This document shows positions 1 through 9,989 of a stretch of DNA of 64,000 bases, piece after piece (the first letter of the stretch is position 1; the number at the start of each line of letters is the position of its first letter). Source of the DNA: Cryptomeria japonica (lineage: Eukaryota > Streptophyta > Pinopsida > Cupressales > Cupressaceae); NCBI RefSeq assembly GCF_030272615.1, contig NC_081405.1, forward strand, positions 312,584,235 to 312,648,234, given 5' to 3'. A program made the position numbers and the translations under genes. Below the pieces are notes generated by a model that saw only the letters and a list, made by a program, of their open reading frames with translations, was not told the DNA's origin and made no database searches.

Positions 1-3000
1 CAAAATTGCTGAGTTTGGGCAATTTCTGAGTTGAGTCAGGGTTGCTGAGTCTACTGGGCTTGGACTCGGGCTCGGATGTGTTTGGCCCCAAAAATCACCC
101 AAAATCGCCACTCGCCAAAATCGCTTGAAATCGCCGAGTTTGGTGAGTCTCGACTCCCAAACTCGGCCGACATAAGGCAACTTAAAGACACAAAAAAACA
201 TGTTTTAAAATGTTTTTATCTGATTTTCTTTTTGTTTATATTTTGCTTTGCCCCTAAAAGTGAACTTCATTTCATTCATTTGGCAAAATAGGAGGAAAGT
301 GAGTTGTGAAGAGAAACAAGGGTTCATCGAAGAAAACCTAGCAAGGAGGAAGCTCAAGATTTCATCCATACATCACATTGGGGCTGCATTATGATTTTAT
401 TTGGTGCATCAAGAGTTGGAAAGGAAGAGTTTGTAGCTCATTTCAAGCTTGTTGTAAGAGGTAAGATTGATTTTTTGATTTTTTTTTGTTTCTTGTAAGC
501 AAAAATTTCATTTTCTATTCATTTGATTTGAAAGTTTTACATTTTCTTCCAAAATCTAATGTATGTAGGGTTTGCAAATTTCTTTTAAAAAAAAGTAGGG
601 TTTCAAATTTTGATCAAACCTTACATTTCTATTTAAAAAAATTTACAAACCCTACCTTTGTTTTTTTGAAAAAAATGTACAATGAATGCACAAATTCTCA
701 AATATTAATTTTTTTTGTATTTGTAATAATGTCTTATTGCAGCAACCTTGACTTTCTTATTTGCCTCAATTTTCACATTACAATCATACAATGTCTGCTT
801 CTAGACTCCCACTTAGAAAGGACTTCGCTTGGAAATTTCATGAAGATTTTCCTGGGCAAAAAAAAGGATAGACAAAGTGTAAATATTGCAAAACAATATT
901 CCATGGAGGCATATATAGATTGAAATACCATATTGCTGGTGTACGTGGCCATGATGCCAACCCATGCACAAAAGCAATTGTTGAGGCTACACGTGAGTGC
1001 TATGTGGCAGTTGAAGCACTCGAACAAAAGAAGGAAATGGCGAAGAAGCAAAAGGATGATTTGGCGGCCATTGGTTTAGGTTGTGTTGGAGGGCCTTCTT
1101 CCATGCCTCCAAATCGTCTCAGTGCTAGTGCTTCTGCTTCTGCTAGTGCTAGTGCTACTGGCATTGCTCATGGTCCTACTCCTGGCACTGACACTGCTAG
1201 TGGTAGTGGGAGTGTTAGCATTGGTCCTAGAATTCGTAAATCTAGGTTGGATTCCTATTTTGAGCCTCGCACTACTCTTGGGTCCCAACAGTTGCTTGAG
1301 AGCATGGGTTGGAACAAGGAGGTCCATGAGGCCGCTAAAATGGCAGTTGGCAAGTTTTGGGTCTACTGCAGTGTTCCAGGTGAATATTTTTTGTTTGATT
1401 GTTTCAATATTTATAGTTTGATTCTTTGTTTGATTTTTTGTTGTACATAGTACATACTTAACCTATCTCATTTAATTTATTTGTGACAGGTCTCATTATT
1501 GGTAGGAAATGGTTGATGCCCTTACCATATGCGGGGTGGGGTTCAAAGCCCCTTCTGAATTTAATTTGAAGGGGACCAATTTTGACAGATTTAGTATGTG
1601 ATGTGAAGAGGGAATTAGAGGATCAACACCAAATATGGAGTAGGACAGGTTGCACCATCATGATTGATGGTTGGACAGATAGGAGAAATAGAACTCTCCT
1701 TAATTTTCTTGTTTCTTCCACAGTTGATTGATCAATTTGAATTTCATTTAGTCATTAATTTTTTTGATTTTTGATTTAATGATTTATTGAATGATCATTG
1801 ATCTTGCTTTATTTTTAATTTCAGGGGGCATTGTTTTCATCAAGTCAATTGATGCCTCTACACACTGCAAAAATGCCACATTCCTATGTGAGAAATTAGA
1901 GGAGGTGATACATGAGGTGGGTGACGAGAACGTGGTGCAGGTAGTCACCGACAACGCAGCAAATTATGTTGCTGCAGGTAGACTTTTGATGGAGAGGCAC
2001 CCATCTATAGTTTGGATTCCATGTGCTGCCCATTGCATTGACCTCATGTTGGAGGATATTGGAAAACTCCCATGGATTAAGAGATGTGTAGAAAGGGCAA
2101 GAAATATTTGCAAATTTGTATATAATCATTAATGGGTGTTAGCTCTTATGAGGCAATACACAAAGAAAAGGGAGTTAGCTCGTCCTGGAATCACCAGAGT
2201 TGGCACTAACTTCATTACATTACAATCCATGCTTTGCTGTAAGGCGGCCTTGAGACGTATGATTGTTGGTGAGGAGTGGGCTTCCTCATCCTATGCTGCT
2301 ACGATTGCAAGGATAGATATGGCAGAATGCATTTTTGATGAGGGAGGCTTTTGGACCCCTTGTGATGAGATTGTGAAGGTAAATTTTTTTATAAATTCTA
2401 CAATTTAAGTTTCCGTTTTATAATTTATTCATCATTTTCTCTTATTTGCTCATTTTTATAAATTACACAATATTTGCAATTTTGCAGTTTGTTAAGCCCT
2501 TGGTGGTTCTCTTGCGAGTTGCATATGGGGATAAGCCTGCAATGGGCTACATATATGAGGGCAAGGATAGGGCCAAGGAGGCCATTAAATCCGTCTATGC
2601 CGGAGATGAGAGCAGGTATCGTCCCATTTGGGATATCATTGATAGATGGCATAACCAGCTTCATAGGCCCATCCATGCAACATCATATTATCTGAATTGG
2701 ACATTCCATTTCAGCCCTACTTTTCAAGGCGGATGAGGAGGTTCTTAGTGGGCTGTACTCAGTCATGGAGAAGATGGCACCTGTGGCTGTACTCAGACCG
2801 AACTTATGCGAGAGATAGAATTGTTTTCTAATGCTCAAGGGGAGAACTTCTCTCGTACTATCTGCAAAGAAAGTAGGACAACTATGATGCCAGGTAAAAA
2901 TACATTCTAAGGCATAATTTTAATTTTACTATATATTATTAAATGAGAGTCGAGAGAGACTGATTTTTTTATTTTTCTCATTTCAAATTCAGATAATTGG

Positions 3001-3912
3001 TGGAGCTTTTTTGGCCCAAGAACACCAAATATTTAGAAGTTGTCCATTCACATTTTGAGCCAACCATGCAACGCATCTGGTTGTGAGCGCAATTGGAGTA
3101 TGTTTGAGCACATACACTCCAAGAGACGCAATAGATTATCTGTGGAGAAGATGAACGATCTTGTCTTTGTTCACTACCACCTCTGCCTCAGAATGAAAAG
3201 GAATGCACAGACTGACATCTCCCCTATCATTCTAGAGGAGGTTGATCCTGAAGCTGAGTGGACCACTGAGATAGAACTTGTCTTTAGTGACAATGACATT
3301 GATTGGGTCGACCAGGTAGATATAGAGGCTGAGGCTATAGCCATGGCAGAGGAGGAGTAGAGAGCACGAGCAGAGATAGCAGATTCAGAGGCAGACAGTG
3401 ACACATATATTCATATACCTGATGTTGGTGAGGGTGGCATGGTGTCACGGGGAGAGGGTATGGCTGCCGAATCATCCAGGACCTACCTCAGACGCCTTCG
3501 TAGGGGGCCGAGGCCGGGGGAGGGGGATGCAGGCTCCTCTGAGCCATAGGCTTGTAGTTGTTTTTACTTTTGATATTTGTATGGAACATTTGATCATATG
3601 ATGACATGGATTTTTTATTCCATGAGTTTCGTAATATTGTATACATTTGACAATATTTATATATCTATGTTTGTTATTTCCTTTAGCTACAATTTGCGTT
3701 TATGCTTATGTGATGGATGTATACTTGTGTATGTAATCAAATTAGCTTCTATTTGATGATGTTATTGTGTCTTTAACGTGTATTTAATAAAGGGTGCATG
3801 AAACAAGTTTTAAATCTTTAAAAATCTCTAAATTTCTTGAGTTTTTCGCTTTGCCGAGTCCAGTTGAGTCTGAACTGAGTTTTGACTCCCAAGTTCGAGT
3901 CCTGTTTCTTTG
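1..3912 (+). mobile_element. hAT-superfamily DNA transposon, decayed; left end at or beyond the window edge
   Basis: The block holds a broken hAT transposase flanked by subterminal sequence rich in GAGTC/GACTC motifs (about 1-180 and 3840-3905). The right terminus is placed at 3912 because 3897-3912 (GAGTCC...CTTTG) matches the right inverted repeat of the short hAT derivative at 17238-17983; the next 8 bases, CATGTAAT, would be the target-site duplication. The left end cannot be fixed: position 1 starts CAAAATTG, which resembles the expected CA(A/T)AG terminus, but the element may begin just outside the window. Confidence 0.7.
866..3360 (+). pseudogene. hAT transposase pseudogene (BED finger, DUF659, hATC dimerisation domain)
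   Basis: The product would bind transposon ends and carry out cut-and-paste transposition in the nucleus. A BED-type zinc finger (C-x2-C, then spaced His) is read from 878 to about 955. A Ser/Ala-rich linker follows (about 1110-1220). The DUF659 core GCTIMIDGWTDRRNRTLLNF is near 1650-1705 and continues with KSIDAS and VVTDNAANYVAAG (1838-1980). A middle region with WIPCAAHCIDLMLEDIG is near 2010-2060. The hATC block (SQPCNASGCERNWSMFE, NRLSVEKMNDLVFVHY) spans about 3055-3180, then an acidic tail. Intron-like gaps are at about 1380-1489, 2379-2487 and 2893-2991. It is broken by TAG at 869-871 where the family has Trp, TAA at 2130-2132, TAG at 3034-3036, and a frame problem near 2700-2760. A functional product is unlikely. 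Confidence 0.85.
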
Positions 3913-4370
3913 CATGTAATGATTGTTCTTAAAAGTGTCATCATAAAACAACATATAACATGGATAAAAGCTTTGAGATATGATTTGCAAGTAGGAAATA
4001 TTTTTGAAACCCTAAAAATGCAATAGGCAAGCGTACTATGAGTGAGAAGAAGCAATGCAAAATGAATGAAGCCATTATCCAACACATGACTGTGATAAAT
4101 ATAACTAAAAACAATAAAATCATATGTGAAATAGCAAACAAATTAGATTTAGTAATTTCCATTATGAATGCCTAAACTTAGATTTAAAAATATAAGTGAA
4201 AAATTATGCAACTCACAAGCCAAAATTAGCAAAATAAATTAGGGTTTATGAATTTAACCACTAAATTTATGTTTCTATGATCTATGAGTGCAAGATTTGT
4301 TTTTCAAATGCCTACAAATCAGATTTGAGACCATAACTCAGAAATAAGCATGCAAGGAGTTGGGTTCACC
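3913..4370. other. Intergenic, no gene seen
   Basis: AT-rich DNA right of the hAT end. Short antisense reading frames occur but have no recognisable domain. 4355-4371 holds a primer-binding-site-like string belonging to the next feature. Confidence 0.6.
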
Positions 4371-4374
4371 AAAA

Positions 4375-5250
4375 TGTAATGGTGTAAATTTGGAATTAGG
4401 GTTTCAACAAGTAAAACCACTAATTAACCATACATTGAAAGGAGGTAAATCCAATAGATATAGCCACTATTCGATTAGAAAAAGGGCTGAGAATAGTAAT
4501 TAGATTTACCAATTTTTGGGTGGGGTGTGAGTCTCCTTTCTAAGTTGAATCGTAATGTAGTTGTGCAATTAGGGTAAAATGAGGGATTATTGAAGTGATT
4601 TGTTAGAAGCAATAAGCTATAAATATCCTATAGCGCCACAAACTTGGATCTAGGCAAAATGAGATGTTTAAAACCTATCCTCCAAAGTTTGGCCTGATTT
4701 TTCGCGACTAGGTAGCACAGATCCGCCCCAGTCCTCTGAATTTTCCACCATCAAAAACTGACCTGTTTGTCACTGTTGACTCTACCAAATTTCTTGAATA
4801 CAGCTCCGCACTTATTTCCTGCACACAGAAAGAAAGGGAAAGATGTTGGGAATAGGGTTTTGCCTTAGGTCAAACCCCGGTTTTGGAATTAACTATGAAT
4901 GAAATAATGCAAATATTGAAATAAATATTAGGGAAATATACCTCGGATCTGCAATTATTGATGATGATGCAACACTCTTTTAATGTAATCACAAATGTTG
5001 AATGCAATGGCATGACAAACACATGAACATGAAAAACCCTAATCAAACACACATGCTTGCATGAAGATTGATGTAACTTTGCTCCTTAATGCTTGAATGA
5101 TGAATATGTAGCCTTGAATCTTTGAATATGCTTGATAATGAATTCTTCGTGGATGCACGACTGATAGGGATTGATGTTCTAGGTCTAAAATGGATTAATA
5201 GGATGTGTTTATATAGGGTGTCTTAGGTAAATTATTGATTAGGCCGACCT
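4375..5250 (-). repeat. LTR-like retrotransposon fragment (minus orientation)
   Basis: On the minus strand, 4850-4895 reads as the same conserved block (GGTTAATTCCAAAACCGGGG, then TTTGACCT) found at 43258-43290 in the well-defined solo LTR at 42606-43815, so the two are related. A minus-strand TATA-like motif (CTATATAAAC) lies at about 5208-5217. At the lower edge the plus strand reads TTCACCA-AAA-TGTAAT (4366-4380): on the minus strand this is an LTR end (...ATTACA) followed by TTT and TGGTGAACCC, which looks like a primer binding site. The upper boundary was not found. It could be a 5' LTR whose internal region is lost, or a solo LTR. Confidence 0.45.
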
Positions 5251-5575
5251 TCAACAGTCATGTGTAGCCCCGGGAATAAAATGCTGTCGGGGAGATATAG
5301 CACCTACCCCATTTCAAATTGGGGACCCTTTGAGATGGACCAGGGCATTTTGTGGCTCCCTAGTCTAGACTAGGGCATTCCTTCTACAAATAGGACCAAA
5401 ATAAGAAGCTAGGGGGGAGCGTATCCCACAGTAGAACCTACCAAAAGGTGTACATGACACCAAAGTCGGATAATTAGGTCAAACTGGACCTATAGAGGGT
5501 ATGAGGATAGGACACGCTAAAGTAGGAGTACAAACATGAGGTGTAAATTGGATTGGTGACAATTTACTCCGCTAT

Positions 5576-5708
5576 TTGTTTATACAAAATAGTAATTTTC
5601 ATTGCAAGGTTAAGTAATAGGTTTGTTGATGTTCATTAAGTTTATTCAAATGGCAATTTTTATACCAAGGTTAAGTATAGGTTTGTTGATGTTCATTGAG
5701 TTTACTCT
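5576..5708. repeat. Imperfect tandem duplication, about 65 bp, two copies
   Basis: The string AAGGTTAAGTA(A)TAGGTTTGTTGATGTTCATT occurs twice in adjacent blocks (about 5606-5640 and 5667-5699), preceded each time by a similar AAAT/TAATTTT segment. No coding potential. Confidence 0.7.
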
Positions 5709-5709
5709 C

Positions 5710-6959
5710 TTGCAAACTAGTTTAATAGGGTTATCATCAATGTTCTCAATCATAGATCCTTTTTAACTTGCCTTTTGGTAGCTTGCTTTGGCTTGAACCT
5801 TTGTGTATGACATTTTATGGTCATACAAGGACAAGATAAGTTGTTCGATTAAGTTCAAAGGCATTATCTCCAACTTTCTTAGTAATGGTGTATGTAGCCT
5901 ACATTGGAGGATGAATTTTATGGTAAGATGGTGCTTGTGACGTATGATCGATTTGGGGAATAACTTAGTGTCATGGTGACCTTTCCTTATGCGAACTGTT
6001 CTTTATTTTTGGACCTAGAATATCTCTTTTTCTTAATCAACAGTAATTTTGATGTTGTACAAAAATGTTTCTTGGGCTGTCTGGAAATTTGATTCTTCTT
6101 GCTGGAGAATTTATGCCTGAATATCAGCCAATCATGTTTTTATATATACTTCATATGGGTACTTCAGCTAGGAACAATGAAATTAATTGAAGCTTGCTGA
6201 TCTTATGTCATCCCCCTCCCAAACTAGGTTGGCCCTAGTGTTGCATTTATAAAGGTGATTCAGACACCACCCTAAGACATATATTTAAATATTAAATGTT
6301 AATGCTAACATAATAATTATAAAAAATAAAAAAGATGAAGTTATTTTTAGGTGGCCAATTTGAAATTGAACTTAGCCGCCCAATATGGGGCATTGGAGAC
6401 CTTTCCCATGCTGATATTAAACAAAGTCAAGGACTATTTTGAAGACACTTCTGGATAGAAAATATTTCTGATCAATTCTTATTGCCCAATAGAGATGGAA
6501 ACCCCTGTGCAAGGTCTTTGAGGTCAAGACAAAAACCTTGCCTCATTGTTTCTGTCTTTACAGTATTTTATTGAGTTGCAAACCCTCATTGATTTCATTA
6601 GGACAAAAACCTTGTTTCATTGATTCTGTCTTTGAACACCTCTCTCCATAGGCTTGGTTTGGAAGTCAAACCAAAAGCCACTTGTGTTATCGTTACTGGG
6701 ATGTGATAAAAATTGTCACAATAAGCTGGCTTGAAAACTTCAATGATCCCATGTTTAGAATCCTTTTTCTGGAAATATCATCAATACTTTCACTCCATTG
6801 GAATCATCAAGGAAGTCAATAGTCTTAGAAACATCACTGGGTAGACCCGAACTCAAGTCCAAGTTTTTTGTAATGATTTTTTCCCTCATGCACAATCTCA
6901 TCGATAGTAGCTGCATGCATGTCTAATAAGTAATAAGTCATCCGAAGGCTCAATCACAC
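5710..6959. other. No clear gene; possible distant continuation of the PDS5 relic
   Basis: No intact reading frame. The minus strand near 6770-6850 keeps a short coding-like string (SDVSKTIDFLDDSNGVKVL) that could be a remnant of a later PDS5 segment, but this is too weak to call. Confidence 0.35.
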
Positions 6960-7563
6960 ATTCCTCACATTTCAAGGCAGTCTCTCCATAAAATTTTTCT
7001 GCTATAAACTCCTCTTCATCCACCAGCACCTCATCATCAAAGAGATCTTCCAGTTTTTTTTCACACTACACAATCACCTTTTCAGCTAAGCCCTTTTTAA
7101 CTGATAGGATTTCATGATCACCCTTCTTCCTGTTACCCGACAAGATGGAAAAAAGTGATTGTGGCATATCATGCTCTCATTAATACTCAAAACTAGAATG
7201 GTTTCAATGGCTTCAATAACATTATCACCATGTTCTTTCTTGATTGTGGCAAAGAAATGGAGAAACATTTTGTAGATCAAATCATTTAATCCCAAATCCA
7301 ACACAATGTTTATTCAATCCGAGATCTGCAAATGTTTCAAGTATGGTAACCCTTCTAGAATAGTGAGAACATGTGATATCATCAATATCCTAGAAACTAT
7401 TCACCAATAGATGAATTATCTCTTTCAATTTGTTATCATCATAAGGAGATTTAGGTGTGGAAATTCTCATGATCTCGCTTAAAAATGAAGTAACAATTTG
7501 TCTAATCTCATCGTTTGTTTGTCTCAACCACCCATGCTGATTTTAGGAAGTCACTGAGATCTG
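6960..7563 (-). pseudogene. PDS5: PDS5 cohesin-regulator fragment, HEAT-repeat part (segment 2)
   Basis: PDS5 binds cohesin and regulates sister-chromatid cohesion in the nucleus. The minus strand reads, with frameshifts, IRQIVTSFLSEIMR, a block equivalent to the family's TAPEAPY..D region (TPKSPYDDNKLKEII), RRVTILETFAD, then LDLGLNDLIYKMFLHFF (about 7250-7305) and AIETILVLSINES. These occur in the order and spacing of the N-terminal HEAT repeats of plant PDS5. An in-frame TAG near 7400 and frameshifts near 7310 and 7160 break it. The match fades below about 6960. No intron is needed across the recognisable part, which suggests a processed copy. It joins the piece at 9762-9945, from which it is separated by an inserted LTR element. 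Confidence 0.8.
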
Positions 7564-7924
7564 TGTTAAAATAATATTAATATCTTCTATTTTTAGTGGT
7601 CATCTTCTATTTTAAGTTGTCGGCTTATTTAGCTTGTTAAGTTAGCTTTTTATTATGTAATTAGCTTTTAAGCTCTATTTAGCATTTAGCTTTTTAGTTA
7701 ATTAGCCTTTAAGCTTTATTTAGCATTTAGCTTTTTCTTTTTAGTTAATTAGCTTTTAAGCTTTATTTAACTTTCACGCTTAATTTAGCGTTTAGCTCTT
7801 TAATCTTTTACTTTAACGTTATGTTCTAATTATAGAACATCGTCTTGTAACCTCTATATATACGTGTGTATATCGTTCAATGTAATTATCCGATTATTGA
7901 ATCATTCATTCAATTTATTTTTCA
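7564..7924 (+). repeat. Left LTR of the 7564-9756 element
   Basis: 361 bp, starting TGTTAAAA and ending TTTTTCA. It contains a degenerate tract of TTAGCTTTTAAGCTT units (about 7620-7800), which is longer here than in the right LTR. A TATA-like CTATATATAC lies near 7853. Confidence 0.9.
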
Positions 7925-7936
7925 TGGTATCAGAGC
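7925..7936 (+). other. Primer binding site, initiator tRNA-Met type
   Basis: TGGTATCAGAGC directly abuts the left LTR; this is the classical minus-strand primer site of plant copia elements. Confidence 0.9.
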
Positions 7937-8307
7937 GGGTCAATGGGATTCTTTAAAGTTTGTCGAATTTTTTAATAAAAATTCATAGCCTTCTTTCTGG
8001 AATATTTTCCAAATTTTTTTAATTGTTTTTTTTATAAAAAACGATTTTGCTTTCTTTAAGGCTTTTTGAAGGTTCCGAGGGTTTCTGGTTCGTGGGCGAA
8101 TTTATTTATGTTGGGCATCAGTTCATGTTCTTTTTAGGGTTCTGGACATTTTCGGGCCTGCAACCTGGAGGTTTTTTTTTGTAGATTGAAAATTTTCCTA
8201 GGGTTTCTGCAATTTTCGACTAAGGTTTTGACCCTTCAATTCAAGTCGAAATTTTATTCTAGTTGCAAATTCTTAGTGGGTTTTTTGAGGCCTCAATTGC
8301 GTCGTCA

Positions 8308-8460
8308 GATTTTTCTGGGTGCATCGTTTTCCGTGCCTCAATTTTTGAGCCGTCGGATCTACATTTTGATTTAAGATTCTTGGTGGATTTTTCGACAAAT
8401 TTTCTGAGTAGGTCTCAGATTTTTCTGGGTGCCTCGTTTTCCATGCCTCAAATTTTGTGA
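8308..8460 (+). repeat. Duplicated leader segment, two copies about 110 bp apart
   Basis: TCAGATTTTTCTGGGTGC(A/C)TCGTTTTCC(G/A)TGCCTCAA occurs at about 8308-8343 and 8416-8451 in the non-coding internal region of the LTR element. Confidence 0.75.
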
Positions 8461-8740
8461 CAGCGAATTTGCCTTAGAATTTAAAAACAGTCTGCAATTT
8501 CTGCTAATTCTATGGATGTCGTGAATTTTGGTGTTTTTTGGGCACCATTTATGCTGTTTTAAGTTTGCAAAAAAAATTAATTTTTGGGTTTCTTCCAAAC
8601 CTCGAAATTTGTGCCAGAATTCTTCTCCAGGGTTTCAGTTTTTTTCAGCAGCTGCTTCTATTCTGACTTAAAAAAAAAAAATCAGATTCTTCTGTCTCTT
8701 GCTTTCACTCAGTTGACCTCGATCAACCTCAGTTTCCGTG

Positions 8741-8865
8741 ATGGCATCTTTGACCAACATCATGTTGGAACACAGACAGAAGTTCAACAAGTGCCACAAC
8801 ACCTGGAAACAGTGCATGTTCACGATATCTGAATATCGTTGCCTTGATCAGATTGATTTAGGCCA
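8741..8865 (+). pseudogene. Possible relic of a copia gag start
   Basis: A short reading frame starts MASLTNIMLEHRQKFNKCHN and continues to about 8865 with Trp and Tyr spacing like that of a Gag N-terminus. It loses sense after about 40 codons and no downstream Gag or Pol motif is present. The identification rests on position after the leader of an LTR element and on general resemblance. Confidence 0.3.
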
Positions 8866-8889
8866 GACCTCGTCCTACAAGTCCCTTGG

Positions 8890-9260
8890 TTTTCACATTT
8901 TTTTTTCCTCAAAAATTGTTCGTAGGGTTTCAAATTTTTTTCCTTAAAAATTATTATTTGTCATCCGCAAAGCTTGCATGGGATTTCTAGGTTTTCACGA
9001 TTTTTTCTTCAAAAATTGTTTGTTGGTTTTTACGATTTTTTCCTCAAAAATCATCTGTAATACACGAAGTTCGTGTGGGATTTATGATTCCCGAAGTTCT
9101 CTAGTTTTGATTGATTTTTCTCCTCAAAAATCGAGCTTTGTTGCAGTCAGTTTGGGTCGCACCTGCCAGGGCGAACATCTGCAACCGTGGTATCTTGCAG
9201 TCAGTTTTGGAGTTGGTACTCTTCTGCAAAAGGGTTTGCTGATTTTTTCCTCAAAATCAT
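8890..9260 (+). repeat. Dispersed short hairpin repeats GATTTTTTCCTCAAAAATC
   Basis: At least five variants of (A/C)GATTTTTTCCTCAAAAATTG occur near 8899, 8930, 8999, 9036, 9113 and 9242. Several are self-complementary (GATTTTT / AAAAATC around TCCTC), so the element's RNA would carry a row of small stem-loops. Confidence 0.65.
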
Positions 9261-9469
9261 TGTTTCAGGCTTCAGTAATTCGTGTGTGCCAGATCTCTAA
9301 TTCGCATGTGAAGGCTACATTCGCTTGGATGGCTTTTGGTACTCTTGGTCATTTGCATTCTACAGATCCTGGGAGGGTCTCCGTAGCAGCAAAGTGTTCT
9401 TTGCATCTGTGATCATAACACTTGTAGTGTTTTCTATAGGGTATTGAGTACGATGACCATTAGGGAGGG

Positions 9470-9756
9470 TGTTAAAATAATATTAATATCTTCTATAATG
9501 GTCATTTTCTATTTTTAGTTGTCGACTTATTTAGCTTGTTAAGTTAGCTTTTTATTATGTAATTAGCTTTTAAGCTTTATTTAGCTTTTAAGCTTAATTT
9601 AGCTTTCACGCTTAATTTAGCATTTAGCTCTTTAATCTTTTACTTTAACGTTATGTTCTAATTATAGAACATCGTCTTGTAACCTCTATACATACATGTA
9701 TATATCGTTCAATGTAATTATCCGATTATTGAATCATTCATTCAATTTATTTTTCA
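9470..9756 (+). repeat. Right LTR of the 7564-9756 element, with polypurine tract just upstream
   Basis: 287 bp, starting TGTTAAAATAATATTAATAT and ending TTTTTCA. It is shorter than the left copy because part of the TTAGCTTTTAAG tract is missing. The purine tract at 9460-9469 reads TTAGGGAGGG. Confidence 0.9.
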
Positions 9757-9761
9757 ATCTG

Positions 9762-9945
9762 CTCGCAACATCAGGGAGGGTGACTTCTCTACAACGATCA
9801 AACACTTTTCTACTTCTTTCAGAGTGTTGAAAACAACATCCCTTGGTTGAGATGGATATCGGGGTTTACTACCTATATCCAAGAGTATATTGGCCAACCA
9901 TTCTCTACCCTTTGATTTCATGCTTATAACTAAAAACTAAATCTC
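9762..9945 (-). pseudogene. PDS5: PDS5 fragment, N-terminal part (segment 1)
   Basis: The minus strand reads MKSKGREWLANILLDIGSKP, then DVVFNTLKEVEKCLIVVEKSPS, ending at the LTR insertion site. This matches the N-terminus of plant PDS5, where a short ...LGSKL... segment is followed by a Leu/Glu-rich helix and an EQSP-type motif. Across the insertion the frame continues as SPSLMLRADLSDFLKS and then enters segment 2 after a frameshift. The ATG at 9943-9945 may be only a convenient Met. An initiator-tRNA-Met site-like string in minus orientation lies 30-45 bp upstream (9977-9988). Confidence 0.7.
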
Positions 9946-9989
9946 AGAACTATCCAACAGCTTTGCATAAACTTTAGCTCTGATACCAC

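Larger units (their letters stand above)
7564..9756 (+). mobile_element. Short non-autonomous copia-type LTR retrotransposon inserted in the PDS5 relic
   Basis: The termini are complete. A left LTR (TGTTAAAATAA...TTCA) is followed directly by TGGTATCAGAGC, complementary to initiator tRNA-Met. The purine tract TTAGGGAGGG precedes the right LTR. The 5-bp duplication ATCTG is perfect (7559-7563 and 9757-9761). The internal region is only about 1.5 kb and contains no protease, integrase, reverse transcriptase or RNase H. Removing the element and one duplication restores the reading frame of the surrounding PDS5 relic at the junction. Confidence 0.92.

Noticed and set aside
1076-1421. Ser/Arg-rich minus-strand and Leu/Val-rich plus-strand frames across the hAT linker
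   Set aside because: Shadows of the Ser/Ala codon repeat in the transposase frame.
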